From Liolophura sinensis (taxonomy: Eukaryota > Mollusca > Polyplacophora > Chitonida > Chitonidae), in assembly GCF_032854445.1 (NCBI RefSeq), contig NC_088306.1, forward strand, positions 1,366,501 through 1,430,500: 64,000 nt of DNA, read 5' to 3'. A program made the position numbers and the translations under genes. Below the pieces are notes generated by a model that was given only the letters and a program-made list of their open reading frames with translations, made no database searches and was not told where the DNA came from. Positions 1-11,019 of the stretch are shown in pieces (the first letter of the stretch is position 1; every line of letters starts with the position of its first letter).

Positions 1-164
1 ATGGGGGGAAGTGAACTTTCTAGTAAACACAACGAGAAGTCCACGTCATATATGATCACGAGCCAAATGTTAATAAATGTATTTTCCCATGACAATGATT
101 GCACATTTCAAATTGAGGTTTAATAATGTTAAAATTTCGTGTTACCGTACTAGTAGTTCATTGA

Positions 165-262
165 TTTTTTTTTTTGATTGGTGTTTTACGCCGTACTCAA
201 GAATATTTCACTTATACGACGGCGGCCAGCATTATGGTGGGTGGAAAAGACCACAACGGAAC
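165..262 (-). repeat. SINE family A fragment
   Basis: Truncated copy of the main tRNA-derived SINE (family A). Only the conserved 3' part is present: a T-rich tail complement, then gattggtgttttacgccgta and the cttatacgacggcggccagc block. The tRNA-like head is missing. Orientation is minus because the element's A-rich tail lies at the low-coordinate end. Confidence 0.8.
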
Positions 263-886
263 CGGCGACTGCTGGTTTCGAACAAGCGCTTTATATGACT
301 AGCTGCAATCAAGCGCAACTGAGACACATATTTTATTATCGACAACTTTTTGGTATACGATACGTGGCACTGATTCAATTTATTCGCCCATAATATACCT
401 TGCGTCTTTTCAACATAACTGAAAAGTGTTCACTGTGTCTGTTTGCATGAAACCGCTTACTTCCCAACTTCTTAGTCTTCTGTGCTTTATGATTAACGTT
501 GTCTTTGGAATAGACCTTGCGATTGCTGACACAGAACATTATTGCTGATGGTATACAAATGTCTGTTTTGGCGCACAAATTCAGCTCGACCTCACTTCAC
601 ACCCTACACCCGACGATGAAACGCCCACCTTCGGTATATCCTTGGTCCACACGGACAGTTTCACAAAAATAATAGCTCTAACCTTTCCTTATAATTTGGT
701 ATGGACTTATTCCCTGAGTCATCCAAAGTCAAGTTACGCCACAGCCAACATCGCTGAACCATTATTTATAAGGAAATTAGAACATTTTAATCGAACAAAT
801 CGAACGAACGTCTGTCATGTTTTCACGTTGAACTTAAGCCATCAAGGGCAAGGTAAATGATGGCTGTTCGTTTAGTGAAAAAAAGA

Positions 887-1204
887 ACCACCCCGTTAGC
901 ACGGTTGGTAGAGCGTCCGCTTTGAGAGCGATGGATCCAGGGTCAATCCTGGGTCGAGTCACACCTAAGACTTCAAAGGGGAAGTTGTAACTTCCTCGCT
1001 TGGTGTTCAGCATGAAGGGTACAGTACAACGGCTGGTTGACTTGTATCAGTATAATGGCTCGGGTGAGGTGGGTTACTAGCTTTCGTAAGGCATCTCAGT
1101 GAAGCAGCACTAGATAAAAGCACGGTGGAAATCCGTCCTGCAACGTCGTCATATGACTGAAAAATTGTTACGTACGACGTTAAACCCCAAGCACTCAATC
1201 ACTC
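887..1204 (+). repeat. SINE family B, near full length
   Basis: tRNA-derived SINE. The head carries an A-box-like stretch (agcacggttggtagagcg) and a B-box-like stretch (gggtcgagtc). The body follows, and the tail gacgttaaaccccaagcact ends in a short CACT/CAAT repeat. Other copies are at 3716-4273 (interrupted), 6417-6781 and 43200-43511. The body shows a small deletion before the tail relative to the other copies. It is not a tRNA gene because the cloverleaf cannot be completed. Confidence 0.85.
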
Positions 1205-1511
1205 ACTGTAGTGAAAAGTTCTTGATAATTCATCTGACTTGGTTTAAACAACAATTAAAAGAAATCAAATCTGTCACACACTGGATACTGTGGAACTCGC
1301 GTTTTACGCCACATCCGGAGTTAACTACAGACAGGAACAGACACTTATTCTAACTGGACAAAATAATCTGTTCCGTCACATGACTTGTAAAAATGGAGGC
1401 GTAAGTGTAACAGCCCAACTACCGGTAGGCTGCAATCAAAGATTGCGTAAGTCTGAACAGAAATACCCTGTTTCTCGGTCAAGAGCTATGTGGCAGTACT
1501 GAGACAAATGT

Positions 1512-1513
<2 letters not shown>

Positions 1514-1589
<76 letters not shown>
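1514..1589. repeat. (TA)n microsatellite
   Basis: Uninterrupted AT dinucleotide run of about 75 bases. Two similar runs occur at 4322-4400 and 47949-48007. Confidence 0.97.
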
Positions 1590-1590
<1 letters not shown>

Positions 1591-2250
1591 CACCGGTTTT
1601 ATTAGAGCACGTATTTTAGCATACACGTTGCTGTCCTAACACTCGTGAAATACTTACGACTACAAGTTAAGCATATCGCCATCTCGATGCTTTCTAAGGA
1701 AGGATAACTCAGTGAGATTATCCATTGAATTATACCAGTGTGTTATCTTCCCTTGGGCACCACCCAGATGGCGCTATGCATATCTTGTCATGGGCCATAA
1801 CTGGCTTCACTCCACAATGGAATCTTCTGTTATTTTTAGATATATTTTCTTTTGCTCCTCCGGGCTGCTCTTTTTTTTCTGTACTTGTTGAGTGGTATCA
1901 TTTTGTAGCAAAGGCTTCAAAGTTTCATTCTTGGTTATAAATTTGTGTGTTTATTCAGAAATTGGTGGCGGATACCCACTTTGCAAAAATATGTGAGAAG
2001 TCCTGGTTCCCCGGCCTCTGCCTGAGTGGGATTGAAACCTTTCAGCTGTTTGTCAAATTTGGGAAAATTTCATCGGTCAACCCCTATCAGGAATTTGACA
2101 GGAATGAGACCCGGAGCGTTCGGGGCTCGCAGATTTAGGGACAGGGCTGTGGGACCAAACGTTAACATGTAAGTAAATGGGAAATTGATTGTAGTGTGTG
2201 GCGTACTGGGAACTGTTTCTCATTGTTACGGTCACAAAATGGCCAGGTGA
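1590..2250. other. Gene-free stretch downstream of EF-hand gene 1
   Basis: No coding signal seen. On the minus strand this is the 3' flank of the EF-hand gene. An AATAAA on the minus strand near 1951 could be its polyadenylation signal, but it lies about 300 bases past the stop and is unproven. Confidence 0.4.
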
Positions 2251-2815
2251 TTAGTTAATCTCGTACATTATCTCGTATCCAGAGTTCACGTCTTCACTGG
2301 TCCAGAAAGCCACCCCAGCTTCCACAAGTTCGCTTTTGCTCACCAGACCGTCATGGTTGACGTCCAACTTCCGGAACAGTCGATCGATGAAAGTGTCGTC
2401 TGCTTTCCCCAGTGCCTGGTAGAACGCCTTAAGCTCGTCACGTGACAGGTGTCCGTCTCTGTTGGCGTCCAGTCTGTCAAACAGTACGTTGTAGATGCCC
2501 TCACTGGCAGCGTTGACCTCATCTATCTCCCCAGTTGAGCGAAAGTGGCGAAACTTTTCCACGAAGTCATCCTCGGTGACGCCCTTCTTGCCATCTTTGG
2601 GCGGGAACACCTTGTCACACCATCGCAACCAGCACTGACGGGTATAGATGGACTCCGATTGGTTGGCGACATTCATGTGAGACATAGTATCCACACGCTT
2701 CATAAGGTCGCTACGGTGGAGAACGCCGTCGTGGTTTCGGTCTAAATAGCGGAAAAACACCCGATATTTCTTCTCAATATACTCCCCGAGGTTGGACATG
2801 ACGGCGATTGGTGAA
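2251..2815 (-). CDS. Sarcoplasmic calcium-binding protein-like EF-hand protein
   Basis: A 182-residue protein read without interruption from ATG 2797-2799 to TAA 2251-2253. Three good EF-hand loops are visible: residues 20-31 (DRNHDGVLHRSD), 111-122 (DANRDGHLSRDE) and 146-157 (DVNHDGLVSKSE). A degenerate second hand lies around 62-80. Length, and strong loops 1, 3 and 4 with a weak loop 2, fit the sarcoplasmic calcium-binding protein family, cytosolic Ca2+ buffers of invertebrate muscle and other cells. The exon starts 16 bases before the ATG at a clear acceptor (ctctttttcctttatag, minus strand), so a 5' exon must lie upstream; I could not place it. Paralogous pieces lie at 5515-5580 and 13895-14452 on the same strand with the same acceptor-then-ATG layout. 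The exact subfamily is inference. Confidence 0.88.
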
Positions 2816-2984
2816 CTATAAAGGAAAAAGAGAGGTCTGAATTACTGATTATCTCCCCATTACCCCCCACCCCCATCCAAAAAACAAACATGAATTGTTT
2901 TGTAAGCGTACGATTCCTTAGCTGCTGGTGTAAACAACATGTGTATTATACGTACACAGTTTCGTGCACACTTTAAGTGTTTAG

Positions 2985-3240
2985 GCACAAAGCATCCCCA
3001 AGGCCTGGTCCCTTTGCATTGTTCAATGCGATTACATACATATATTAGTTTACATGGCGACTCCTTTCCATGGACTGATTGATGAGATTGTACGTTCAGT
3101 GTTATTTTGAGTACTTTACAGCATTTTGAGCAAATCTAGACCAGTGACATTTAATACATTGCTATCAAACAGGCGTCGATGCTCTGGTTTTTACTCTCTA
3201 TACGTTGTAGGTCTTTAATTGCGTCTTTAAGATGTGGATT
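2985..3240 (+). repeat. Dispersed repeat family D, diverged copy
   Basis: Shares aagcatcccc, the gtgacatttaatacattgc region and gctctggtttttactctcta with copies at 11020-11560, 18240-18450, 38700-38950 (minus), 48265-48440 and 52895-53080 (minus). No family name recognised. Confidence 0.5.
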
Positions 3241-3715
3241 GCAGGGCACACATTAATTTGTGTGTGTGCTACAGTTAATTGTGTGAGTTTAAGAAACACA
3301 TGAAGTGATACCAGAGTTATGTCCCATATAAAAGTCAACATCGGTGCAGCACAAATTTGCTAATCAGTGAACCGAAAAAGCACAAGGGCGGACAACTGCA
3401 AACACCGACGAAAATGTGGAAAAAGTAAGCGGACTGTGTACAACTGCAGGTCATTTTGCACACTTTGTGCGACTTTGAGAATCCTCGGCTAAACAATAGG
3501 TGAGATATCGCTCCCCACACATTTCCCCTGAAGTATCCATGCTCCGGAAAATATGAGTTACAGACAGACAGTTTCTAAAAATATCTGAAATCTGAAAAAA
3601 GTAACCTTACAGTGCACAACTTCGGGTTATTTTGCAGACCTTACGTGAATTTGAGAATCGTATGTCAAATAGTAGCTGAGGTATGACTCGCATAAATTTG
3701 AGCAGGACGGCCGGA

Positions 3716-4273
3716 CTGAATGTAATGTGCCTCCCTGTTGCAGGACAAATTTCCACCGCTCTTTTATCTAGTGCTGCTTCACTGAGACGACTTACCGAAG
3801 GCAAATAAGCCGCCCCGCCCGAGTCATTATACTGACACGGGTCAACCAGTTGTTGCACTGTTCCCTTTAGGCTGAACGCCAAACGAGGAAGTTTAGTTAC
3901 AACTTCCTCTTTTGATTTATTTATTTATTTGATTGGTGTTTTACGCCGTACTCAAGAATATTTCACTTATACGACGGCGGCCAGCATTATGGTGGGTGGA
4001 AACCGGGCAGAGCCCGGGGAAACCCACGACCATCCGCAGGTTGCTGGCAGACCTTCCCACTTACGGCCGGAGAGGAAGCCAGCATGAGCTGGACTTGAAC
4101 TCACAGCGACCGCATTGGTGAGAGGCTCCTAGGTCATTACGCTGCGCTAGCGCGCTAACCGACTGAGCCACTCCTCTTTTGAAGTCTTAGGTGTGACTCG
4201 ACTCAGGATTGACCCTGGATCTACCCTTCCCGAAACGGACGCTCTACCAACTGTGCTATTGGGGCCGGTCGGA
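3716..4273 (-). repeat. SINE family B interrupted by SINE A
   Basis: A minus-strand family B SINE is split in two (3716-3915 and 4183-4273) by a complete family A SINE at 3916-4171. The outer element's tRNA-like head (gacgctctaccaactgtgct) is at the high-coordinate end. Its 3' tail is missing. Confidence 0.88.
3916..4171 (-). mobile_element. Full-length SINE family A with target-site duplication
   Basis: Complete tRNA-derived SINE of about 256 bp. On the minus strand it starts with an A-box-like ggctcagtcggttagcgcgc, then a B-box-like gagttcaagtcc, the conserved body, and a TAAA-repeat tail. It is flanked by perfect 11-bp copies of tcctcttttga (3905-3915 and 4172-4182), the mark of LINE-driven insertion, here into an older family B SINE. 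RNA polymerase III transcription is inferred from the boxes. Confidence 0.92.
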
Positions 4274-4318
4274 AGAAGCCATCACCACATGTCCGTTTCG
4301 GGGCTTGCGAAATAGTAA

Positions 4319-4321
<3 letters not shown>

Positions 4322-4400
<79 letters not shown>
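4322..4400. repeat. (TA)n microsatellite
   Basis: Uninterrupted TA run of about 80 bases. The long open frames through it on both strands are artefacts of the repeat. Confidence 0.97.
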
Positions 4401-4403
<3 letters not shown>

Positions 4404-4639
4404 AATAAAGCGGGTAACATGTAAGAGAGAAGCAGCCAACAGTTTTTAATGACACATGGAAGATAATGAACGATATAGGCAGTTGTCATGACATCCAGTT
4501 CAGATTTCACGTGAATAATTCCTAGGTGTACTACAGACATAGATATCTCACTCACGCTTTGATTATGGCTGTTCATAGAAGCACGAAGTTGGTATAACAA
4601 ACAATAATGCTAACACTGTACGAAGTTTGGAGGTCGTTC

Positions 4640-5370
4640 TAAATCCCAGGCACGGGACCTTAGCTTTCGACTCGATATGCCCTGATTACTCCCTAAATGC
4701 TCTATTCAGATCTAGCCAGCATGGCATGGAGAAAACAGCTTTTTATCAGCAATCCAGCCATCTGATACATTAACTTAACCTTCTTCCCTAGTATAAAAAC
4801 TCAATGTTTTTTTTTTCTTTTGTTTAAAAATCCCTTCGATTGAAAGACAGGAGACATATTCTCCGAAAACTTAGGTGGTCTTGAACAGAAGACATTGTGC
4901 CGTCAGTTACGCCACTATAACACCAGAAAGTGTAAAGGTCGCACCGTGTCTCGTTCTGCGCTTAAGCTACCGTGCGCGTTAGCTGGGCATCTACAGGGGT
5001 TCAGCTGTCTTATCTTGATGTTAGTGAATGTCTAAGTGCTGAATGCCGAGTGACAATAGCTCTCAATGATATTATCACAATTTGCACATGTGGACGTAAG
5101 CCAACCGACAGTTGTCAGATTTTACACTGAGGAATGGAATGAGTGGTTATGGATTGTTAGTCAATCGGAGCGACTCACAAATAGCGCATGCGCTAAGCAG
5201 CGAGCATTAGATCGCTGTCAGCGCTACCAGCTGTGTGTGTGTGTTTTTTAAAACTTTTTGTGAGTTTTTTTAAACAAAAGCCTTGAATCGGGCCAAGATT
5301 ACTGATGTCACAATGTAGAGTGATGAGACACATCCACTCTGTTTTGCCCTTGTTTTGATACGACAATCGC
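4640..5370 (-). repeat. Duplicated segment upstream of the EF-hand genes, copy 1
   Basis: Resembles 5765-6330 in the same order and orientation. Shared blocks include gattgaaagacaggaga, the attctccg block, a gcca..ataacacc/agc block, tgccgagtga and atagcgcatgc. Copy 1 lies upstream of EF-hand gene 1 and copy 2 upstream of the orphan EF-hand exon, so gene and flank were probably duplicated together. A palindromic gcgcatgcgc at 5184-5193 resembles an NRF-1 site and is degraded in copy 2. No function is shown. Confidence 0.6.
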
Positions 5371-5514
5371 GTAAATGGAAAACACTTGAGTTAAACAACA
5401 ATCAATATATATGATATGTAAACATTCAGTTTTATACAGTGTAAGCGCAACATTGTTTCAGGTGACATTTAAAGGATTTTTATTAAGAAGGGTTATGTTT
5501 GATTATGTTATTAC

Positions 5515-5580
5515 CGTAAGAATATCCGGTATTTCTTTTGAACATACTCGCTGAGATCAGACATGGCTGGGTTGGCTGAT
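5515..5580 (-). pseudogene. Orphan EF-hand first coding exon
   Basis: On the minus strand an acceptor (cccttaacttaacag) is followed by ATG at 5562-5564 and MSDLSEYVQKKYRIFL. This closely matches the start of EF-hand gene 1 (MSNLGEYIEKKYRVFF). The reading then meets CG|GTAATAAC at 5515/5514, which is either a splice donor or an in-frame stop. No further EF-hand sequence is visible between here and gene 1, so this is most likely a truncated tandem copy. Alternatively it is an upstream exon of gene 1: its phase-2 end joins in frame to the exon starting at 2815. Confidence 0.65.
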
Positions 5581-5764
5581 CTGTTAAGTTAAGGGAAGAT
5601 GACTGAATAAACAAAAGCATGTGGCCATTTATGCCTATACTATAACATTACAAAGGATTTTGTAGTATGAGTGAAATATTCTTGAATGCGACGTGAAACA
5701 AGATTTAAATAAATAAATAATGTGATAAACAGGGGTACTAATATTGCACGTAGAGCGAATATAT

Positions 5765-6330
5765 CCTTCTAAATCTCATGGGGTCTTGGCCTTTGACTCG
5801 ACATGAACGGGTTTTACAAGCCTTATATGCTCTATACAGAAGATTGTGGCGGAAACATCAGTCGAATGTCAGTCAAACACGCCTATTCCGCGCGATTGAA
5901 AGACAGGAGAGGTATTCTCCGTAAAATCAGACTGTTTTTAATGGAGTAGACTTCATTATTAATCACGCCAGCATAACAGCTGAAAGTATTTAGGTCACAC
6001 TGTGTCTATCGTTATGCATCAACTTACCTTACTTCTTTATTAGGTGTTTACAGCGGGACAACCGTCTTTTCCCTGTCATTGAATTAAATGCTTAATGCCG
6101 AGTGAAGAAGCTTTCGGTAATCTCGACATAGCTGCACGTAAACTGTTATAACTTGTCATTCAATAGCGCATGCCCATTAGCGCGCATAAAATCACTGTAA
6201 CGGCTAGCAAATATTTTGTTTATCACAAAAGTTGTCAACAGGCTAAGGTTACTGAGATCACAGCGATGATAAGAGAAAATTGTGAGACTTATATCCTCTC
6301 CGTTTGAACGTTTCTTTGATATAGCCATCG
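5765..6330 (-). repeat. Duplicated segment upstream of the EF-hand genes, copy 2
   Basis: Second copy of the block at 4640-5370, more diverged and slightly shorter, lying upstream of the orphan EF-hand exon. A short SINE A tail (gagtgaaatattcttgaatg...) at 5668-5721 separates it from that exon. Confidence 0.6.
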
Positions 6331-6416
6331 CGTTAGGGCCCTGGGCTGCTTAAAGGAGACACTATCGTGATATGATGACCGAAATAATGTTGAAAAGGAT
6401 GTTCAATCTCTTAAAG

Positions 6417-6781
6417 TGAGTGAGTGAGTGCTTGGGGTTTAACGTCGTACTCAACAATTTTTCAGTCATATGACGACGAAGGAATCATTAGGGTGCATGT
6501 ACGTGTAATGTGCCTCCTTGATGCAGGACGGATTTCCACCGCTCTTTTATTTAGTGCTGCTTCACTGAGACGACTTACCGAAGGCAAGTAAGCGGCCCCG
6601 CCCGAGCCATTATACTGATACGGGTCAACCAGTCGTTGCACTATCCCCTTCATGCTGAACGCCAAGCGAGGAAGTTACAACTTCCTCCTTTTAAAGTCTT
6701 AGGTGTGACTCGATCAAGGATTGATCCTTGATCTACCGGTCCCGAAGCGGACGCTCTACCAACTGTGCTATCCGGGCCGGT
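6417..6781 (-). repeat. SINE family B, full length
   Basis: The most complete family B copy here. It reads on the minus strand from the tRNA-like head (gatagcacagttggtagagc) to the tail (gacgttaaaccccaagcact, then CACT repeats). The body includes atggctcgggcggggccgct and gtcgtctcagtgaagcagca. Confidence 0.9.
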
Positions 6782-6899
6782 GTCTCTTAAAGAAAGAAAG
6801 AAACAAACAAACAAATGCCATAAATGAAAGAAATGTCTGTGGCGAGTAAATACCTTACTGATTTTGATTTGTTTATTCTCCATTTACATGTAAATAAGT

Positions 6900-7896
6900 C
6901 TATATAAAAAAGTGAAGTACCAAAACTGCTGCAAAAAACGGACTATGAATAGAATTAAATTGCATTAAAATGTAACTGGCGGGAATAGTATTTCACTCCT
7001 AGGATCGACAAACCTGTTTCTTCGTTTTAGATACGTCACTTTTTTCTCATTTTCCCGAAATAAAGTGATCCACACACTTTAAGCCTCGCTAAGTTGTTAG
7101 TGTATACAGTATATTGTATGTGTACTAACATTGTCGAAGTCTGTCTGTTCGCACGTATTGCTATGGGTGCTCTGACGGTTGAATTATAGCTCTCTTGTTT
7201 ACTTGAAGGAAAATGTATGCGCTTTGCCGCGAAACTAAGCTAGATACAGACTATACGTTATGAAGTAAATAAGATGGAGCATTTTACCCAGGTTGATTGG
7301 GGGGGGGGGGGGGAGATTGGAAGCACTTTTGTATTCATAGGCACGTGTTAACAACACGATCGTTATATATTGTAACGTGTTTTCTATTGACGCGGTCTTC
7401 TTGGAAGACATGGAAACTTGCATGTGAAAGATTCCCTCCAGGCTCAAGCTGTTTCAGCAGCAACATGATAAACATTTCAACTCTGTGTCACGAATGAAAT
7501 GCACGGAAATAAAAAAGAGGTCGAATTTGGAAGCACAGCTGACGTCAAATACGACATTATTATTTGATTTATGTATAATTTCTGTACCATTTAGAATGCA
7601 AAATGTGGTCAAAAAAATGGACATTTGGGACAGTATAATTAGTAATTTTTGTATATTTTTTACGGATGTTATCAGTTTATGATGTTCGATAAATGCAGAT
7701 TTGGTTGAACAGTCAGCTTTATCTTTGTTCACGCGACTCAAAACTGTACACACTACACTAAAGCGTGTCGTATTGTAAACCTAACGAAAAGTTGTTCGAC
7801 ATCTTTTGGAGGCGTCGATTATGACGCCAAATTCGCGGGAAGTGGTTTGACTGGATCAACGTCCGCTTCTACGACTCTCCATATCAATGAAAACAA
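6900..7896. other. Gene-free stretch with a 15-base G run
   Basis: No coding signal or recognised repeat. A run of 15 G at 7299-7313 is the only notable composition feature. Confidence 0.5.
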
Positions 7897-8177
7897 ACTT
7901 CGGTGGAGAGTCTTGGAGAAGGAGATTTGGGAAGTAAGTGTAAGCTGTCATTTTTGGTCTACTGTGATCATTTTTATGTGATATATGACAACTTCATTGA
8001 CAGCTGTCATTTCATGACAGGATTATTCATATGCCTGTTTAACTGGATGGGTCTTAGCGTAAACATACGCTTTCAATTTTGTCTATTTAATGAAGGTAGG
8101 CCTCCAGTGATAGCGTGATTTTATTATCGCTCAATTAAAACTTTGATTTTATGTTATGATGAATGTGTAATCTTGCC
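7897..8177 (+). repeat. Left 280-bp direct repeat flanking a kinase pseudogene
   Basis: Matches 9870-10145 in the same orientation. Shared blocks include agtcttggagaaggagattt, tactgtgatcatt, tgtgatatatgacaactt, gggtcttagcgtaaacatac, gaaggtaggcctccagt and taatcttgcc. No TG...CA ends, primer-binding site or retroviral coding sequence were seen, so these do not look like LTRs. A tandem duplication or gene-carrying element is more likely. Confidence 0.75.
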
Positions 8178-8474
8178 CCATTTTGTACACAGACAACCAA
8201 GGCTATCCTTGACAAACTAGCTTTTGAACTAACAACTTGTGACACAGATTAAAGCCATCACAATTTCTGACAAATGCTCAAGAGGAGATATGTATTCGCC
8301 ATATGCAAAAGCAGACCTTGTTCGTCTTTGTACAGATATAGATCCAAATAAGATGTACCATCAAGACTATCTGTTGTCTCCTTTAAATCCAGTGAAGGCG
8401 GATAGATTTCCTTCACCCTGCTTGTCTATACCTCACTATATTTTCTTATATTCTTTACAGTGAGTTCCTGATCA

Positions 8475-9862
8475 TGGATGCCTGCGATTCATCCACAGAT
8501 GTGCGCATGCGCCCGTGGATGTCTGTGGCAAAGCGAGACTGACCAAAATGACCACCTAGTTCAAGGCAATAACCAAGGCAATTATCAGGCAGAGCGAAAC
8601 AACAAGCAGCCCTCTCACAACATCACTCGAATGGCTTGTTTAAAGCTCTTACAAATGATGACTCCGTTGCCTGTATGGAGAGTGAAAGCGCCAGTAATAA
8701 CCCCCAAGATGACATCACAGACAGCGCTATGGAGGTCAGCGTCAGTTCTGTAAGGGTCAGTCTGGACACAGGACGTGCCACCGTGGAAAATGTGGAGGCA
8801 ACGATTGTCCTCCTAGTCAGCCTTGAAAGATTTAGATCCGAAAGTATCAGTGCCCTGCAAGTCAGTCAGGGCAGGCTCGGTGTCCCACACAGGATCCTGG
8901 CATCGTCTCATTCAGAGTGATCAGTGCAAACAGGGACACTGTCTTGGCTGCAAGTATCGGCCAACAAGGTAGGCAATTCTAGGAATTTGCACAACTCTTG
9001 CTGGAACAGGGAAGTAATGCAGCCGTCCTGAGTTGTTTGGGGTCGCCAGTTGAACTCCCAGAAAGATTTAATCAGAGATTGATCAGTGCAAACAGAGACA
9101 CTGTCGTGTCTGCAAGTATCCGCCAACAAGGTAGGCAATTCCGGGAATTCGCGCAACTCCTGCTGGAACAGGGAAGTAATGCAGCCGTCCTGACTTGTTT
9201 GGCGTCGTCAGTTGAACTCCCAGAAAGATTTAATGGCCCAGCCTTCAACCGGATGAAGCGGTGCTTTGCAAACTTCCCCGAAATCCCCAGTCTGTACACA
9301 GACAACCAAGGCTACACCATCCCTAATGTGAGATTGCCCGTAGTTCGAATGGAGAACATGGAATGGCAGATTGGGAACGACGGAGGGAGAGCTCAGAGGC
9401 TGGGGCGTACAACCAGTCTCCCGAGGGGCCCGTCCGGAAGTGGCCGTGAGGAAACATCTGCAGGAGGGTCTGGACGCTTTCATCCGGGAGGCTAAGATGA
9501 AGGTCTTCCTGTCAGACACGGGGTCTTCCCCAAATTTATGGGATGGTGTACAGTCAACAGGACCGCTCCCAGGTTTACCTCGTGTCTGAGCTCTTCGCCC
9601 CTGGCGAGATTCATCGGACGCCGGGCTGTCTACATACCGGCGAGGGATGAAGAGCAGTTTCACCACTGTAGACATGGGTAGATACCCAGCGCCCCAGAGG
9701 TGAAACTAGGCGTTCCATCGAGCTTCCTGTCTGATGTCTGGGGCCTCAGCCTAGTCCTGTTGGACATTTCCATAAGGAGGCTCATACCGGAGCTGGAGAG
9801 CGTGTCCATGCCCACACTGGCGTATCACCGGGGCAAAAGGGCAGGGCTGGATGACGTGCAGT
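8475..9862 (+). pseudogene. Decayed protein-kinase gene
   Basis: Coding-like sequence broken by frameshifts and stops. Kinase landmarks appear in order across frames: the beta-3 lysine strand (VAVRKHL, about 9440), helix C (DAFIREAKM, about 9472), the hinge (QVYLVSELF, about 9573), an APEV motif (9690) and SDVWGLSLVLLDI (9730). The 80 bases between hinge and APE are far too few for the catalytic loop and DFG region, so these are deleted. The N-terminal part contains a 175-base segment present twice (about 8922-9072 and 9079-9231; residues such as LLEQGSNAAVL), of unknown fold. An acceptor-like tract (ttatattctttacag) precedes an ATG at 8474, suggesting descent from an intron-containing gene rather than a processed copy. 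Kinase identity is firm from motif order; subfamily is not assigned. Confidence 0.72.
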
Positions 9863-9869
9863 GAAAAGA

Positions 9870-10145
9870 GACTTCGGAGAAGAGACAGTCTTGGAGAAGG
9901 AGATTTGGAGTTGTAGTCCTCCCGGAAATGAGCATAAACTGTCCACATTTTTGGTTTACTGTGATCATTGTTGTGTGATATATGACAACTTATTCATATG
10001 TCTGTTAAACTGTATGGGTCTTAGCGTAAACATACGCTGTTAGTTTTGGCTACTTCATGAAGGTAGGCCTCCAGTCATATTGTGATTTTGTTATCGCACA
10101 ATGGAAATTTTGACTTTATGGTATGTTGAATTTTTAATCTTGCCT
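9870..10145 (+). repeat. Right 280-bp direct repeat flanking the kinase pseudogene
   Basis: Partner of 7897-8177. Relative to the left copy it lacks about 25 bases in the acttcattgacagctgtcat region. Confidence 0.75.
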
Positions 10146-11015
10146 GGCATTGTCTTTGTCATTGTCCTGCTTTTACCGGAAAACATCTGTGAAGCTTTCA
10201 GCTGAATATTTTGGTTGCATTCTGGCTCTCTACATAAACGACTGAATAAAAAATGTATGAAGTAATCGACCATCGGTCAGTAATTGACTACCTGCTGTTT
10301 TAGCTGAGCCTGGCTCAATTAATCATAACACTACTCAGTATGTTTCTATATACATCTATTACTGATTCCCAGTTTCAAAGCTGCCACGTGATGCCACGCG
10401 TGTGTCTGGAATATCCGCTGTTTGCCCGGCATCATTGAAAACTGATGTCCACTTCTCTCTTGCGCGTTACCGGCTTTATTTCTTATTTGTACAATTTCTT
10501 ACATACCTTTGTCTTTGGGAGCCTAGTGTTAAACGTTTTTTTTGGAAATGGATCTTGCGATTATCGACTTGGAACGCCCTTTACGGACTATGAATGGTAT
10601 ATGAATGTCGGACATGACAGTTATATTCAATACATTATTGCATTCTGATACAAATCATGTGGCCATTTCACAGTTCATGACTCATACTTCATTCCTAGCC
10701 TTTTCTCTGAGAAATCTTGCCTTAACTCTTAGTTTGTGTGAAATTGTGTACTGTGCTCTACGTGAAATGTTTTGTTTTGTTACGACAATCTGGATAAGGC
10801 TTACACGGTCTGTGTGAAATTGTGTACTGTACTCTACGAGAAGTGCTTGATGTTTTGTTCTGATAAATCTGGACAGAGCTTACACAGTTTGTGTAAAAAT
10901 GTGTACTGCTTTAGTTGTACGTCAAACCATAGTTTGTTGTGAAGTATCGACCGTCTTTCAAGTGGCTATTGTATAATTTCGTCAGTATTAGTTGTAATGG
11001 AGAGCTACTGTGTGT
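10146..11015. other. Gene-free stretch with a short imperfect duplication
   Basis: No gene seen. Two imperfect copies of gtgtgaaattgtgtactgt with the following ctacgtgaaatg/ctacgagaagtg lie at about 10735-10770 and 10810-10850. Confidence 0.4.
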
Positions 11016-11019
11016 ATGA

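Noticed and set aside
4221-4600. Tyr-Ile repeat proteins on both strands
   Set aside because: Translation of the (TA)n microsatellite.
6700-6781. tRNA genes
   Set aside because: A- and B-box-like sequences here and elsewhere belong to SINE heads followed by SINE bodies; no complete cloverleaf was found.
7897-10145. LTR retrotransposon
   Set aside because: The 280-bp direct repeats lack TG/CA ends, primer-binding site and polypurine tract, and the interior encodes kinase remnants rather than gag-pol.
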